From the NCBI RefSeq assembly GCF_021729135.1, contig NZ_JAJTWW010000001.1:186001-250000 (forward strand): DNA of 64,000 nucleotides, read 5' to 3'. This stretch comes from Brevibacterium daeguense (GTDB taxonomy: Bacteria > Actinomycetota > Actinomycetes > Actinomycetales > Brevibacteriaceae). The notes under the pieces are model-generated. The model was not told where the DNA came from. It made no database searches and saw nothing but the letters and a program-made list of their open reading frames with translations. Shown piece after piece: positions 20,481-30,576 of the stretch. A program made the translations under genes and the position numbers. Numbering within the stretch: position 1 is the first letter of the stretch; every line of letters starts with the position of its first letter.

Positions 20481-22016
20481 ATGCCCGTGAACGAATCATC
20501 CAACCCTGCCGTCGACCTTGACGAGACCCCGGAGCACCTGGACCCCGAGCAGCTGCGGATCCGCAAGGACAAGCGCGCCCGGCTGCTGGAGGAGGGGCAC
20601 GAGCCCTACCCGGTCAAGGTCGAGCGCACCCACACTCTCGCCGAGGTGAGGGCGTCCTACCCGAGCCTGGAGCCCGGCGAGGAGACGCAGGATGTGGTGG
20701 GCGTGGCCGGCCGCGTCGTGTTCTTCCGCAACACCGGCAAGCTGTGCTTCGTCACCCTGCAGTCCGGTGACGGCACGCGGCTGCAGGGGATGCTCTCGGA
20801 GAAGGAAGTCGGCAAGGAGCGCCTCGACGCCTGGAAGTCAGACGTCGACCTCGGCGACCACATCTGGCTGCGGGGACGTGTGATCTCCTCGCGGCGGGGC
20901 GAGCTGTCGGTGATGGCGGAGGAATGGCGGCTGGCGGCCAAGGCGCTGCGGCCCCTGCCTGCGCTGCACACGGAGCTGACGGACGAGACCCGGATCCGGC
21001 AGCGCTACATCGACCTGATCACCCGCGAGGAGGCGCGCCGGACGGTGAGGCTGCGGTCCGAGGTCAATGCCTCGCTGCGCCGCTCCTTCGCGGAGGTCGG
21101 CTTCATGGAGATCGAGACTCCGATGCTGCAGACGCTGCACGGCGGCGCCTCGGCCCGGCCCTTCTCGACCCATATGAATGCCTACGACATCGAGCTGTAC
21201 CTGCGGATCGCCCCGGAGCTGTTCCTCAAGCGGGCGGTCGTCGGAGGGCTCGAGAACATCTTCGAGATCAACCGGAACTTCCGCAACGAGGGCGCTGATT
21301 CCACCCATTCCCCGGAATTCGCGATGCTCGAGGCATATCAGGCTTATGGCGATTACCATTCGATTGCAGAAATCACGAAGATGCTCGTGCAGAATGCGGC
21401 GAAGGATGCGGTTGGATCGCTGCAGGTGACCCTGGCGGACGGCACGGAATACGATTTCGGCGGCGAATGGCCCGTCATCAGCATGTACGAATCCCTGTCG
21501 GCGGAAGTCGGCGAGGAGATCACGCCGGACACGGGCGTCGACGAATTGGCCGCCCTGGCGAAGCGATTCGATATCGATCTGGAAGGGGTATTCCGAGGGC
21601 ACGGCAAATACGTCGAGGAGATGTGGGAGCATTTCCATTCCGACAGGCTGTGGGGGCCGACCTTCGTCGTCGACTTCCCCGTCGACACCTCGCCGCTGAC
21701 ACGGGAGCACCGGACCAAGCCCGGCGTCGTGGAGAAGTGGGACCTCTACGTGCGCGGCTTCGAACTGGCCACCGGCTATTCGGAGCTGGTCGATCCGGTC
21801 GTGCAGCGCGAGCGGTTCGAAGCCCAGGCCGGGGACGCCGCCCGAGGCGACGATGAGGCAATGCAGGTCGACGAGGAATTCCTCATGGCGATGGAATACG
21901 GAATGCCGCCGTCGGGTGGAATGGGCATGGGAATCGACCGACTGCTGATGGCGCTGACCGGCCTGGGAATCCGCGAGACCGTGCTGTTCCCATTGGTCAA
22001 GCCGATCGAGAATTGA
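20481..22016 (+). CDS. lysS: Lysyl-tRNA synthetase, class II
   Basis: A 511-residue class II synthetase charging tRNA-Lys. An OB-fold anticodon-binding domain (about residues 65-180, [18 protein letters not shown]) precedes the catalytic domain with motif 1 (FMEIETPML), motif 2 (NRNFRNEG...SPEFAMLE) and motif 3 (GMGMGIDRL). The start shows no ribosome site but lies six bases after a TAGCCT box. The segment from about 21290 to 21655 uses visibly more AT-ending codons (GAA, GAT, CAT, ATT) than its surroundings. A weak six-base-pair hairpin follows the stop. Confidence 0.96.
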   Translation: MPVNESSNPAVDLDETPEHLDPEQLRIRKDKRARLLEEGHEPYPVKVERTHTLAEVRASYPSLEPGEETQDVVGVAGRVVFFRNTGKLCFVTLQSGDGTRLQGMLSEKEVGKERLDAWKSDVDLGDHIWLRGRVISSRRGELSVMAEEWRLAAKALRPLPALHTELTDETRIRQRYIDLITREEARRTVRLRSEVNASLRRSFAEVGFMEIETPMLQTLHGGASARPFSTHMNAYDIELYLRIAPELFLKRAVVGGLENIFEINRNFRNEGADSTHSPEFAMLEAYQAYGDYHSIAEITKMLVQNAAKDAVGSLQVTLADGTEYDFGGEWPVISMYESLSAEVGEEITPDTGVDELAALAKRFDIDLEGVFRGHGKYVEEMWEHFHSDRLWGPTFVVDFPVDTSPLTREHRTKPGVVEKWDLYVRGFELATGYSELVDPVVQRERFEAQAGDAARGDDEAMQVDEEFLMAMEYGMPPSGGMGMGIDRLLMALTGLGIRETVLFPLVKPIEN

Positions 22017-22121
22017 GCAGCGGAAGGCTTTCCGCCGGGAAGAGAGATGCTGATCCGGATTTCCCAGCGGGAAGTATTTCTGTTCGCGGGTATTCATCAG
22101 TAAAGTGAGTGAGGAAACTCA

Positions 22122-22349
22122 GTGGAATACATCAAGGTTCTTCTTCCGTCGATCGGTGTCGCGCTGATCTTCTGGTACGTCATCCGAGCGGTCGTGAGAT
22201 CCGACAGCATCGAACGGCGGGAAATGGACCGCTACTACGCAGAGATCGCGGATGCGAAGGCTGCCGGGAAACCCATTCCCCGCCCCGCATCCGCCGCTGC
22301 AGATCGGGACGGCGCTGGTGGTCAAGGAGATGAGACTCGTTCTGACTGA
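22122..22349 (+). CDS. Small membrane protein between lysS and lsr2
   Basis: A 75-residue protein with one transmembrane helix (about residues 5-24, VLLPSIGVALIFWYVIRAVV) and a charged cytoplasmic tail beginning RSDSIERREMDRYY. Similar short proteins of unknown function occur next to lsr2 in related actinomycetes. It starts with GTG after a short GAGG site. Its last 32 bases overlap the start of lsr2 in another frame, so the two may be translationally coupled. Confidence 0.65.
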   Translation: MEYIKVLLPSIGVALIFWYVIRAVVRSDSIERREMDRYYAEIADAKAAGKPIPRPASAAADRDGAGGQGDETRSD

Positions 22350-22641
22350 CGACCTGGACGGCAGTCCGGGTGCGGAGACCGTCAGCTTCGCTCTCGACGG
22401 GAGCGCCTACGAGATCGAACTGTCGGAGAAGAACGCCGCCGCTCTGCGCGAGGCGTTGGCGCCGTACATCGCGAAGGCCCGCAGTGCGAACCGCCCTGCC
22501 CGCACGGCGTCGCGACGCAGCAGCGGGCCGAAGACGGACACTGCCGCGGTGAGGGCATGGGCCAAGGACAGCGGGTACGAGATCTCGGAGCGGGGACGGA
22601 TTCCCTCGGCAGTCCTCGAAGCCTACGAAGCCGCCCACTGA
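22318..22641 (+). CDS. lsr2: Lsr2 nucleoid-associated protein
   Basis: A 107-residue H-NS-like xenogeneic silencer that bridges AT-rich DNA. The N-terminal dimerisation part reads LTDDLDGSPGAETVSFALDG, and the DNA-binding domain ends with RAWAKDSGYEISERGRIP, which includes the RGR AT-hook-like core, and EAYEAAH. I chose the GTG at 22318 because it aligns with the start of other Lsr2 proteins, although the ribosome site is poor; an ATG at 22330 is possible but too close to AAGGAG. It overlaps the upstream membrane-protein gene by 32 bases. Confidence 0.92.
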   Translation: MVKEMRLVLTDDLDGSPGAETVSFALDGSAYEIELSEKNAAALREALAPYIAKARSANRPARTASRRSSGPKTDTAAVRAWAKDSGYEISERGRIPSAVLEAYEAAH

Positions 22642-22682
22642 TCGACGTTCGCGCAGCCTTCTCCCAGGAGTCTCGAAGAGGA

Positions 22683-22721
22683 TTTCGCCCTCAGCCGAAT
22701 CGGGTTCGGCTGAGGGCGAAA
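22683..22721 (+). terminator. Perfect 17-bp stem-loop between lsr2 and clpC
   Basis: The arms 22683-22699 and 22705-22721 are exact reverse complements (outer TTTCGCCC, inner GCCGAA) around a five-base loop. It lies 41 bases after lsr2, so a terminator is likely. Each arm also contains a sequence close to a ClgR box, so the element may double as a clpC control region. Confidence 0.7.
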
Positions 22722-22783
22722 CCGCAATAAAACCACCCATCCCTTGGTTAGAGTCATAGGAATCAATTGACCGAGGAGGGCAA

Positions 22784-25396
<2,613 letters not shown>

Positions 25397-25422
25397 TATT
25401 CACCCCTGACTCCGCTCAGGAC

Positions 25423-25471
25423 ACACCGATCGGGTCCCGCAGGAACAATTCCTGCGGGACCCGATTGGTGT
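25423..25471 (+). terminator. Long 23-bp stem-loop after clpC
   Basis: Arms 25423-25445 and 25449-25471 pair over 23 positions (one G-U pair) around the loop CAA. It ends a few bases before the argA start, so it terminates clpC and sits immediately upstream of argA. There is no U-tract. Confidence 0.75.
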
Positions 25472-25483
25472 TGAATGGGGAGC

Positions 25484-26047
25484 ATGGAATCCCAGCCCGC
25501 CCCTCAGTCGATCTACGCACCACGCGAGCTCCGCGGAGGGCTGCGCATCCGGCGCGCCCGCACGCCCGATGTCCTGGCCATCAAGGAGCTCGTCGATCCG
25601 CTGGCGGAGCAGCGGATCCTGGTCGCCAAGGACACGGTGAACTACTTCGAGGGGCTGCAGGAGTTCCAGGTCGTGGTCGACCCCCAGCCGGACGGAACCG
25701 AGCGGGTGGTCGGCTGCGCGGCACTGCACGTGCTGTGGGAAGACCTGGCGGAGGCCAGGACAGTGGCGACACATCCCGATTACCGAGGCCGGGGAGTCGG
25801 ACGGGCCCTGCTGGAGCAGCTGCTGTTCGACGCGCGGGAGATCGGCGTGACGCGGGTGTTCTGCCTGACCTTCGAAACCCAGTTCTTCGGCTCACTGGGC
25901 TTCGAGGAGATCAGCGGCACGCCGGTTTCGCCGGAAGTCTACGTCGAGCTGCTCCACTCCCAGGACGAGGGCACCGCCGAGTTCCTCGATCTGGCCCGGG
26001 TCAAGCCGAACACTCTCGGCAACAGCCGGATGCTCAAGCACCTCTGA
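25484..26047 (+). CDS. argA: Amino-acid N-acetyltransferase (Rv2747-type ArgA)
   Basis: A GNAT-fold enzyme of 187 residues, very like the short actinobacterial N-acetylglutamate synthase Rv2747. Shared stretches are RRARTPDVLAIKELVD, VVGCAALHVLWEDLAEARTV, the acetyl-CoA loop YRGRGVGRAL, FCLTFETQFFGSLGF and the C-terminal EFLDLARVKPN / LGNSRML. It should acetylate glutamate or glutamine for arginine synthesis. Two starts are possible: ATG 25484, with GGGGAG very close, or ATG 25475, which begins only four bases after the clpC hairpin. No other arginine gene is nearby. Confidence 0.85.
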   Translation: MESQPAPQSIYAPRELRGGLRIRRARTPDVLAIKELVDPLAEQRILVAKDTVNYFEGLQEFQVVVDPQPDGTERVVGCAALHVLWEDLAEARTVATHPDYRGRGVGRALLEQLLFDAREIGVTRVFCLTFETQFFGSLGFEEISGTPVSPEVYVELLHSQDEGTAEFLDLARVKPNTLGNSRMLKHL

Positions 26048-27022
26048 TCAGCCCGGCAGCCGCAGGCGGTTCCCTGCGGCGCGCTCGGCCAGACCGTCGT
26101 CGATGAGGTCGGCGATCAGCCGGGCGACGCGTTCGGAGGATCCGAGCTCGCGGACCCGGGCGATCGCCTGCTGCACCGGGTCGGGAAGAGCGGCGAGCGC
26201 CTCGGCGTCGAGCTCCCGGGCGCTCGCAGTGAGGAGATCGGTCCGGACGCCGGCGGGTCCGCAGCTCCGCAGCACCGCCATCACGGCGCCGCGCAGCTGC
26301 CTGTCGGTGCCGTTCCACGCCTGCGTGGTGGGCTTCCGCTGCGGGTCGATCGGCTTGCCCGCGGCCAGCCAGCGGCAGTGCTCGGCCACCGGGCACTCCT
26401 CACATGCCGGTCTGCGGGAGGTGCACACGAGGGCGCCGAGCTCCATCGTTCCGGCATTCCACTCGACGTGCGAGCGCTGCGGGACGAAAGCGGAGGCCCA
26501 TGCGCGCTCTCGCGTGCTCGGCGCGGGCGCGGGGTGGGACCGGCCGGCGAAGATGCGGTGGAGGACTCGGCGGATGTTGACGTCGAGCACCGTGGTGCGG
26601 GTGCCATGGGCGAATGACGTCACCGCTGCCGCGGTGTAGGGGCCGATCCCGGGAAGGCTGCGGAGGACCTCCTCACCGACGGGCACGACGTTGTCGTGGT
26701 CGGCGGCGATGGCGGCGGCGGCCTCGCGGAGCCGGAGCGCGCGCCTCGGGTAGCCGAGGGAATCCCAGGCCAGGAGCACCTCGGCGGGGGAGGCGGCGGC
26801 GAGATCGGCCGGAGTCGGCCAGCGGTGAAGCCACTCCTCCCAGCGGGGAGCGACCCGTGACATCGGCGTCTGCTGCGACATCACCTCGCTGACGAGGACG
26901 CCCCATGCGCTGGTGCCGGGACGCCGCCACGGAAGATCGCGGGCGCTCTCCGCGAACCAGTCGACGACGGCCCGCTGCACGGGGGATGCGCGAGGTGTTT
27001 CGGAGGGAGTTCGGAGTGTCAC
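26048..27022 (-). CDS. mutY: A/G-specific adenine glycosylase
   Basis: A 324-residue base-excision enzyme that removes adenine opposite 8-oxoguanine. The catalytic Glu lies in VSEVMSQQT (about residue 46). The helix-hairpin-helix LPGIGPYTAAAV leads to the catalytic Asp in TTVLDVN, and the [4Fe-4S] ligands appear as C-x6-C-x2-C-x5-C in CTSRRPACEECPVAEHC. The C-terminal domain is shorter than in E. coli MutY. The start is GTG at 27022. The gene is convergent with argA (stops adjacent) and divergent from the anchored Ser/Glu-rich protein. Confidence 0.92.
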   Translation of the reverse strand: MTLRTPSETPRASPVQRAVVDWFAESARDLPWRRPGTSAWGVLVSEVMSQQTPMSRVAPRWEEWLHRWPTPADLAAASPAEVLLAWDSLGYPRRALRLREAAAAIAADHDNVVPVGEEVLRSLPGIGPYTAAAVTSFAHGTRTTVLDVNIRRVLHRIFAGRSHPAPAPSTRERAWASAFVPQRSHVEWNAGTMELGALVCTSRRPACEECPVAEHCRWLAAGKPIDPQRKPTTQAWNGTDRQLRGAVMAVLRSCGPAGVRTDLLTASARELDAEALAALPDPVQQAIARVRELGSSERVARLIADLIDDGLAERAAGNRLRLPG

Positions 27023-27046
27023 GTCGATGTCGGCACTCGAGCGATC

Positions 27047-27052
27047 TAGGCT
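27047..27052 (+). promoter_or_regulatory. -10 element for the anchored Ser/Glu-rich protein
   Basis: TAGGCT is followed after seven bases by the ATG at 27060, in keeping with a leaderless transcript. It supports that start over the in-frame ATG at 27027. Confidence 0.5.
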
Positions 27053-27059
27053 CGAGGCG

Positions 27060-27935
27060 ATGTCTCCTTCCCGTCGTCCTGCTCCGAGCTCGCAGCGCTC
27101 ACGCCCCGCGGGGCGCAGCGGCGCTCCTCGGCCTGCCTCCGGGAAGTCTACTCAGAACCAGCAGCAGCGGAAGCAGAAGAAGAAGGCGGTGTACCGACGC
27201 CGCCGGCTGGTGGTCGGCGCGCTGGCGCTGGCCGTGGCCGCGGCTGCCGTGGTCGGGATCATCCTCCTCGTGCAGGCCGTCGGTGATCTCGCGACTGCGG
27301 GCGACGCGGATCCGGTGGCGGCGCCGACGGAGTCGGCCGAGCCGACCGCTCCGGTGCCCACCGGTGACGCCGCCAGCGGAGCCTGTCCGCCGGAGGCGGT
27401 GGTCGTCGGCGCCGCAGTCGAGAAGAAGTCGTTCGAGCCCGGCGATTCCGCACTCCTCGAGCTGGTGGTGAAGAACACCCACCACGCCGCCTGCATGATC
27501 CCGGTGGGCACCAGCCTCCAGACCTTCGAGGTCCGCAGGGACGGCGACACGGTCTGGAGCTCCGAATACTGTGCCGATCCGGAAGCGGACGCCGATGCCG
27601 CCGAGGCCAGCATCGTCTTCGCCCCTGGAGCCGAGAAGCGCTCGGCTCTGCGCTGGACGATCGAACCGGTCACCGAGGACTGCCGGCGCAGCGATGAGGC
27701 GCTGGCAGGGGGGAAGTACCAACTGGTGACGAAACTCGGCGAGGCCGAGAGCACGCCGGCCGAGTTCGAGATCGACGTTCCGGAGCCGCCCTCCGAGCCG
27801 CCGTCGGAAGAGCCGCCGTCCGAGCAGCCGACTTCGGACGAGTCGTCGGATGAGGCGGACGAGGACACTCCCGAGGAGCAGTCGGATGAGGACCAGCAGT
27901 CGGATGAGGCGACCGGCGGTGGGGACGGGAACTGA
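27060..27935 (+). CDS. Membrane-anchored protein with Ser/Glu/Pro-rich tail, unknown
   Basis: A 291-residue protein. Residues 1-45 are basic and Arg/Gln/Lys-rich, a single transmembrane helix follows (about 49-70), then an extracytoplasmic beta-rich domain with four cysteines (ACPPEA, HAACMI, YCAD, EDCRR) that could form two disulfides. The last 55 residues are low-complexity Pro-Ser-Glu then Asp-Glu-Ser. Similar proteins lie beside mutY/disA in relatives and have no known role. I chose ATG 27060 because of the TAGGCT box seven bases upstream. Confidence 0.7.
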   Translation: MSPSRRPAPSSQRSRPAGRSGAPRPASGKSTQNQQQRKQKKKAVYRRRRLVVGALALAVAAAAVVGIILLVQAVGDLATAGDADPVAAPTESAEPTAPVPTGDAASGACPPEAVVVGAAVEKKSFEPGDSALLELVVKNTHHAACMIPVGTSLQTFEVRRDGDTVWSSEYCADPEADADAAEASIVFAPGAEKRSALRWTIEPVTEDCRRSDEALAGGKYQLVTKLGEAESTPAEFEIDVPEPPSEPPSEEPPSEQPTSDESSDEADEDTPEEQSDEDQQSDEATGGGDGN

Positions 27936-27937
27936 GC

Positions 27938-29092
27938 TCAGTTCTCCGTGGCCTCCTCGACGATCCGATTGAGCCCCTCGCGGACGATCCGTGCCCGATG
28001 CTGGCCCACTCCCTCGATCGAGACCAGTTCGTCGATGTCGGCGGCGAGGAGCTCGCTGAAGCGCCCGAAATGCGTCGCGAGCCGCTCGACGACGAGCGAG
28101 GGAACCCGGCGAATCGAGGACAGGACCCGATAGCCGAGCGGATAGACGTGCCTGTCGAGCGCTTCGCTGGAGGCAGAGGTGCCGATCGAGCGGGCGACAA
28201 GATCGATGTCGATGAGCTCGGTGCCGGAGAGCAGCGCCAGGTTGCGGAGCACGTCGTCGATCTCGGCGTGCTCCGGGATCGCATCGATGTAGTCGCGCAG
28301 CAGGTTGAGCTGGGCATTCCCGTAGGAGCCCATGAGCTCCTCATGCTGCAGAGTGACCAGCCGGCCATCCTGGCCGAGCTCGAGGATGTAGGTGGAGATC
28401 TCCGCCGAGATCCGTCGTACCATCTCCTGGCGCTGCAGCACGACGAGGACATCCGCCATCGTCGCCCGGTCGACGACCTCGAGGTAGGTCAGGGTCGCCG
28501 TGACCTCGTCCAGCCGGGACTTGTAGCGCTCGAGCGTGTCCAGCGCCTGATTGGCGTGGGAGAGGATCCGGTCGGACGCTTCCAGGACGTGGCGGATGTT
28601 GTGCACATAGAGCTGGATGATCTGCATCGACTGACTCACGGAGATCACCGGGAAGCCGGTCTGCTTGGCGACGCGCTCGGCGGTGCGGTGCCGGGTGCCC
28701 GACTCCGTGGTCTCGATCGCGGGGTTCGGCAGCAGCTGCACTCCCGCCGAGTGGATGCGCCGGGCATCGCGGTCGAGGACGATCGCGCCGTCCATCTTGG
28801 CCAGCTCGCGCAGGCGGGTCGCCGAGAACTCGATCTCGATGGAGAACCCGCCGGTCGAGATGCTGTTGACAGTCCGTGAGCTGCCCAGGACGATGAGCGC
28901 GCCGGTGCGGCCGCGCAGGATCCGCTCGAGTCCGTCGCGCAGCTCGGTGCCCGGAGCCGCCGCGGCCAGAGTCGACAGCAGCAGCTCGCTGCTGGCCCGA
29001 TTCGCCGCCGCCTGAGGGTCGAGCGAGTGCAGATTCGAGGGGGAGCGCACTGGAACCGCCTTTCCGAAGACGCGTTGTGACGTCTCACTCAC
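27938..29092 (-). CDS. disA: DNA integrity scanning protein / diadenylate cyclase DisA
   Basis: DisA makes cyclic di-AMP from two ATP and scans DNA for branched structures. The DAC domain carries the DGA motif (residues 101-103, in AKMDGAIVLD) and RHR (134-136, in SGTRHRTAE). A helical middle region and a C-terminal helix-hairpin-helix (SIEGVGQHRARIV) follow. With GTG 29092 the N-terminus is some 25-40 residues longer than in mycobacterial DisA; a GTG at 29050 after GAAAGG would give a more usual start. It lies 52 bases behind radA on the same strand, an operon arrangement common in actinomycetes. Confidence 0.93.
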   Translation of the reverse strand: MSETSQRVFGKAVPVRSPSNLHSLDPQAAANRASSELLLSTLAAAAPGTELRDGLERILRGRTGALIVLGSSRTVNSISTGGFSIEIEFSATRLRELAKMDGAIVLDRDARRIHSAGVQLLPNPAIETTESGTRHRTAERVAKQTGFPVISVSQSMQIIQLYVHNIRHVLEASDRILSHANQALDTLERYKSRLDEVTATLTYLEVVDRATMADVLVVLQRQEMVRRISAEISTYILELGQDGRLVTLQHEELMGSYGNAQLNLLRDYIDAIPEHAEIDDVLRNLALLSGTELIDIDLVARSIGTSASSEALDRHVYPLGYRVLSSIRRVPSLVVERLATHFGRFSELLAADIDELVSIEGVGQHRARIVREGLNRIVEEATEN

Positions 29093-29144
29093 ATTATCGG
29101 CCGGGGTCCGCGTGTGCCCAACGCCCTGCGGGAAGACCGCTCCT

Positions 29145-30503
29145 TCACGAGCTGACGCGCGGCTTGAGCACCACGTCGACGGCTTCGCGCACCGTCTCGC
29201 ACTCCCGGACCCGCATGGTGGGCGGCACCTTCACATTCTCCAATGCGCCGCGGGCGACCACCGCATTGGTGACGCCGAGCCTGGCCGCCTCCGCCAGTCG
29301 CAGCCCGAGGTTGGGCACCTTCCGGATCTCCCCGGAGAGGCTGATCTCGCCGATCCCCACCAGCCGCGAATACAGGGAGGCGTCCGCAGCGGCCGAGGCG
29401 AGGGCCAGGCTGACTGCCAGGTCTGCGGCCGGTTCGATGACGCGGACTCCGCCGACAGTCGCGACGAAGACGTCGTGGCTGCCGACGTTCGTGACCTTCG
29501 ACAGCACCGCGAGGATCATCGCCACCCGATTGCCGTCGACCCCGCTGACAGTTCGCCGCGGCGACCCGCCGTTCGACCGGTCCACCAGAGCCTGGATCTC
29601 CACCACCATCGGCCGGCGTCCCTCCTGCACGACGGTCAGGCAGGAGCCGGGAGCCTGGGCCGAGGAGCGGGAGAGGAACAGCCCCGAGGGGTCGGCCAGG
29701 CTCTCGATCCCGTTCTCGGTCATGTCGAAGCATCCGACCTCATCCGTGGGGCCGAACCTGTTCTTGACCGCGCGCAGCAGGCGCAGCCGGGAATGGCGGT
29801 CGCCCTCGAACGAGCACACCACGTCGACGAGGTGTTCGAGCAGGCGGGGCCCTGCGACGGTGCCCTCCTTGGTGATGTGCCCGACGAGGACCGTGGGGAT
29901 GCCGTTGTCCTTGGCCGCCCGGATGATGCCGGCGGCGACCTCCCTGACCTGGGTGACGCCGCCGGGGACGCCCTCCACCTCCGTCGAGGCGAGGGTCTGG
30001 ACAGAGTCGATGACGAGGAGGTCGGGCGCCTCGGATGTGATCATCCCGAGGACCACGCCGAGGTCGGTCTCGGCCGCCAGCAGCAGGGATTCCTCGAGGG
30101 CGCCGATCCGCTCGGCGCGCAGCCGAACCTGACCGGCGGACTCCTCACCCGTGACGTAGAGGACGCGGGCCGAGCTGCGGGCGGTCCGGGCGGCGACGTC
30201 GAGCAGCAGGGTCGACTTGCCCACTCCCGGCTCTCCTGCCAGCAGCACGACGGCACCGGGGACCAGCCCGCCGCCGAGCACCCGATCGAATTCGCCGATC
30301 CCGGTCGGGCGCGCCTGCGCTGTCGTCCCGTCGACTCCGGTGATCGGCGCAGCCTTCCGGCCCGCGGGCGCAGGCTTGGCCTTGGTGCGCACGGCGGCGG
30401 TGTCTCCCGCTGCCTCCTCGAGGGTGCCCCAGGAGTGGCACTGGGGGCACCTGCCCAGCCACTTGGGACTCGAGTAACCGCAATCAGTGCACGAATAGGC
30501 CAT
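29145..30503 (-). CDS. radA: DNA repair protein RadA
   Basis: A 452-residue RecA-like ATPase that acts in recombination intermediates. The N-terminal zinc finger is C-x2-C-x10-C-x2-C (Cys5, 8, 19, 22). The ATPase core has Walker A GEPGVGKS (90-97) and the RadA signature KNRFGPTDEVG, followed by a Lon-like C-terminal domain (GGVRVIEPAADLAVSLALAS). It starts with ATG at 30503. DisA follows on the same strand; RadA is known to interact functionally with DisA and can inhibit c-di-AMP synthesis in mycobacteria. Confidence 0.95.
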   Translation of the reverse strand: MAYSCTDCGYSSPKWLGRCPQCHSWGTLEEAAGDTAAVRTKAKPAPAGRKAAPITGVDGTTAQARPTGIGEFDRVLGGGLVPGAVVLLAGEPGVGKSTLLLDVAARTARSSARVLYVTGEESAGQVRLRAERIGALEESLLLAAETDLGVVLGMITSEAPDLLVIDSVQTLASTEVEGVPGGVTQVREVAAGIIRAAKDNGIPTVLVGHITKEGTVAGPRLLEHLVDVVCSFEGDRHSRLRLLRAVKNRFGPTDEVGCFDMTENGIESLADPSGLFLSRSSAQAPGSCLTVVQEGRRPMVVEIQALVDRSNGGSPRRTVSGVDGNRVAMILAVLSKVTNVGSHDVFVATVGGVRVIEPAADLAVSLALASAAADASLYSRLVGIGEISLSGEIRKVPNLGLRLAEAARLGVTNAVVARGALENVKVPPTMRVRECETVREAVDVVLKPRVSS

Positions 30504-30576
30504 GGCTATCAGTCTCGCACGAGCCACGGACTGCCCTCCTGCGGATCCCGCTTCTCGGTGCCGTGCGGTCCTGGCC

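Noticed and set aside
29070-29092. GTGA-N4-TCAC sequence at the disA start considered as a CRP site
   Set aside because: The spacer is four rather than six bases and it lies within the first codons of disA.
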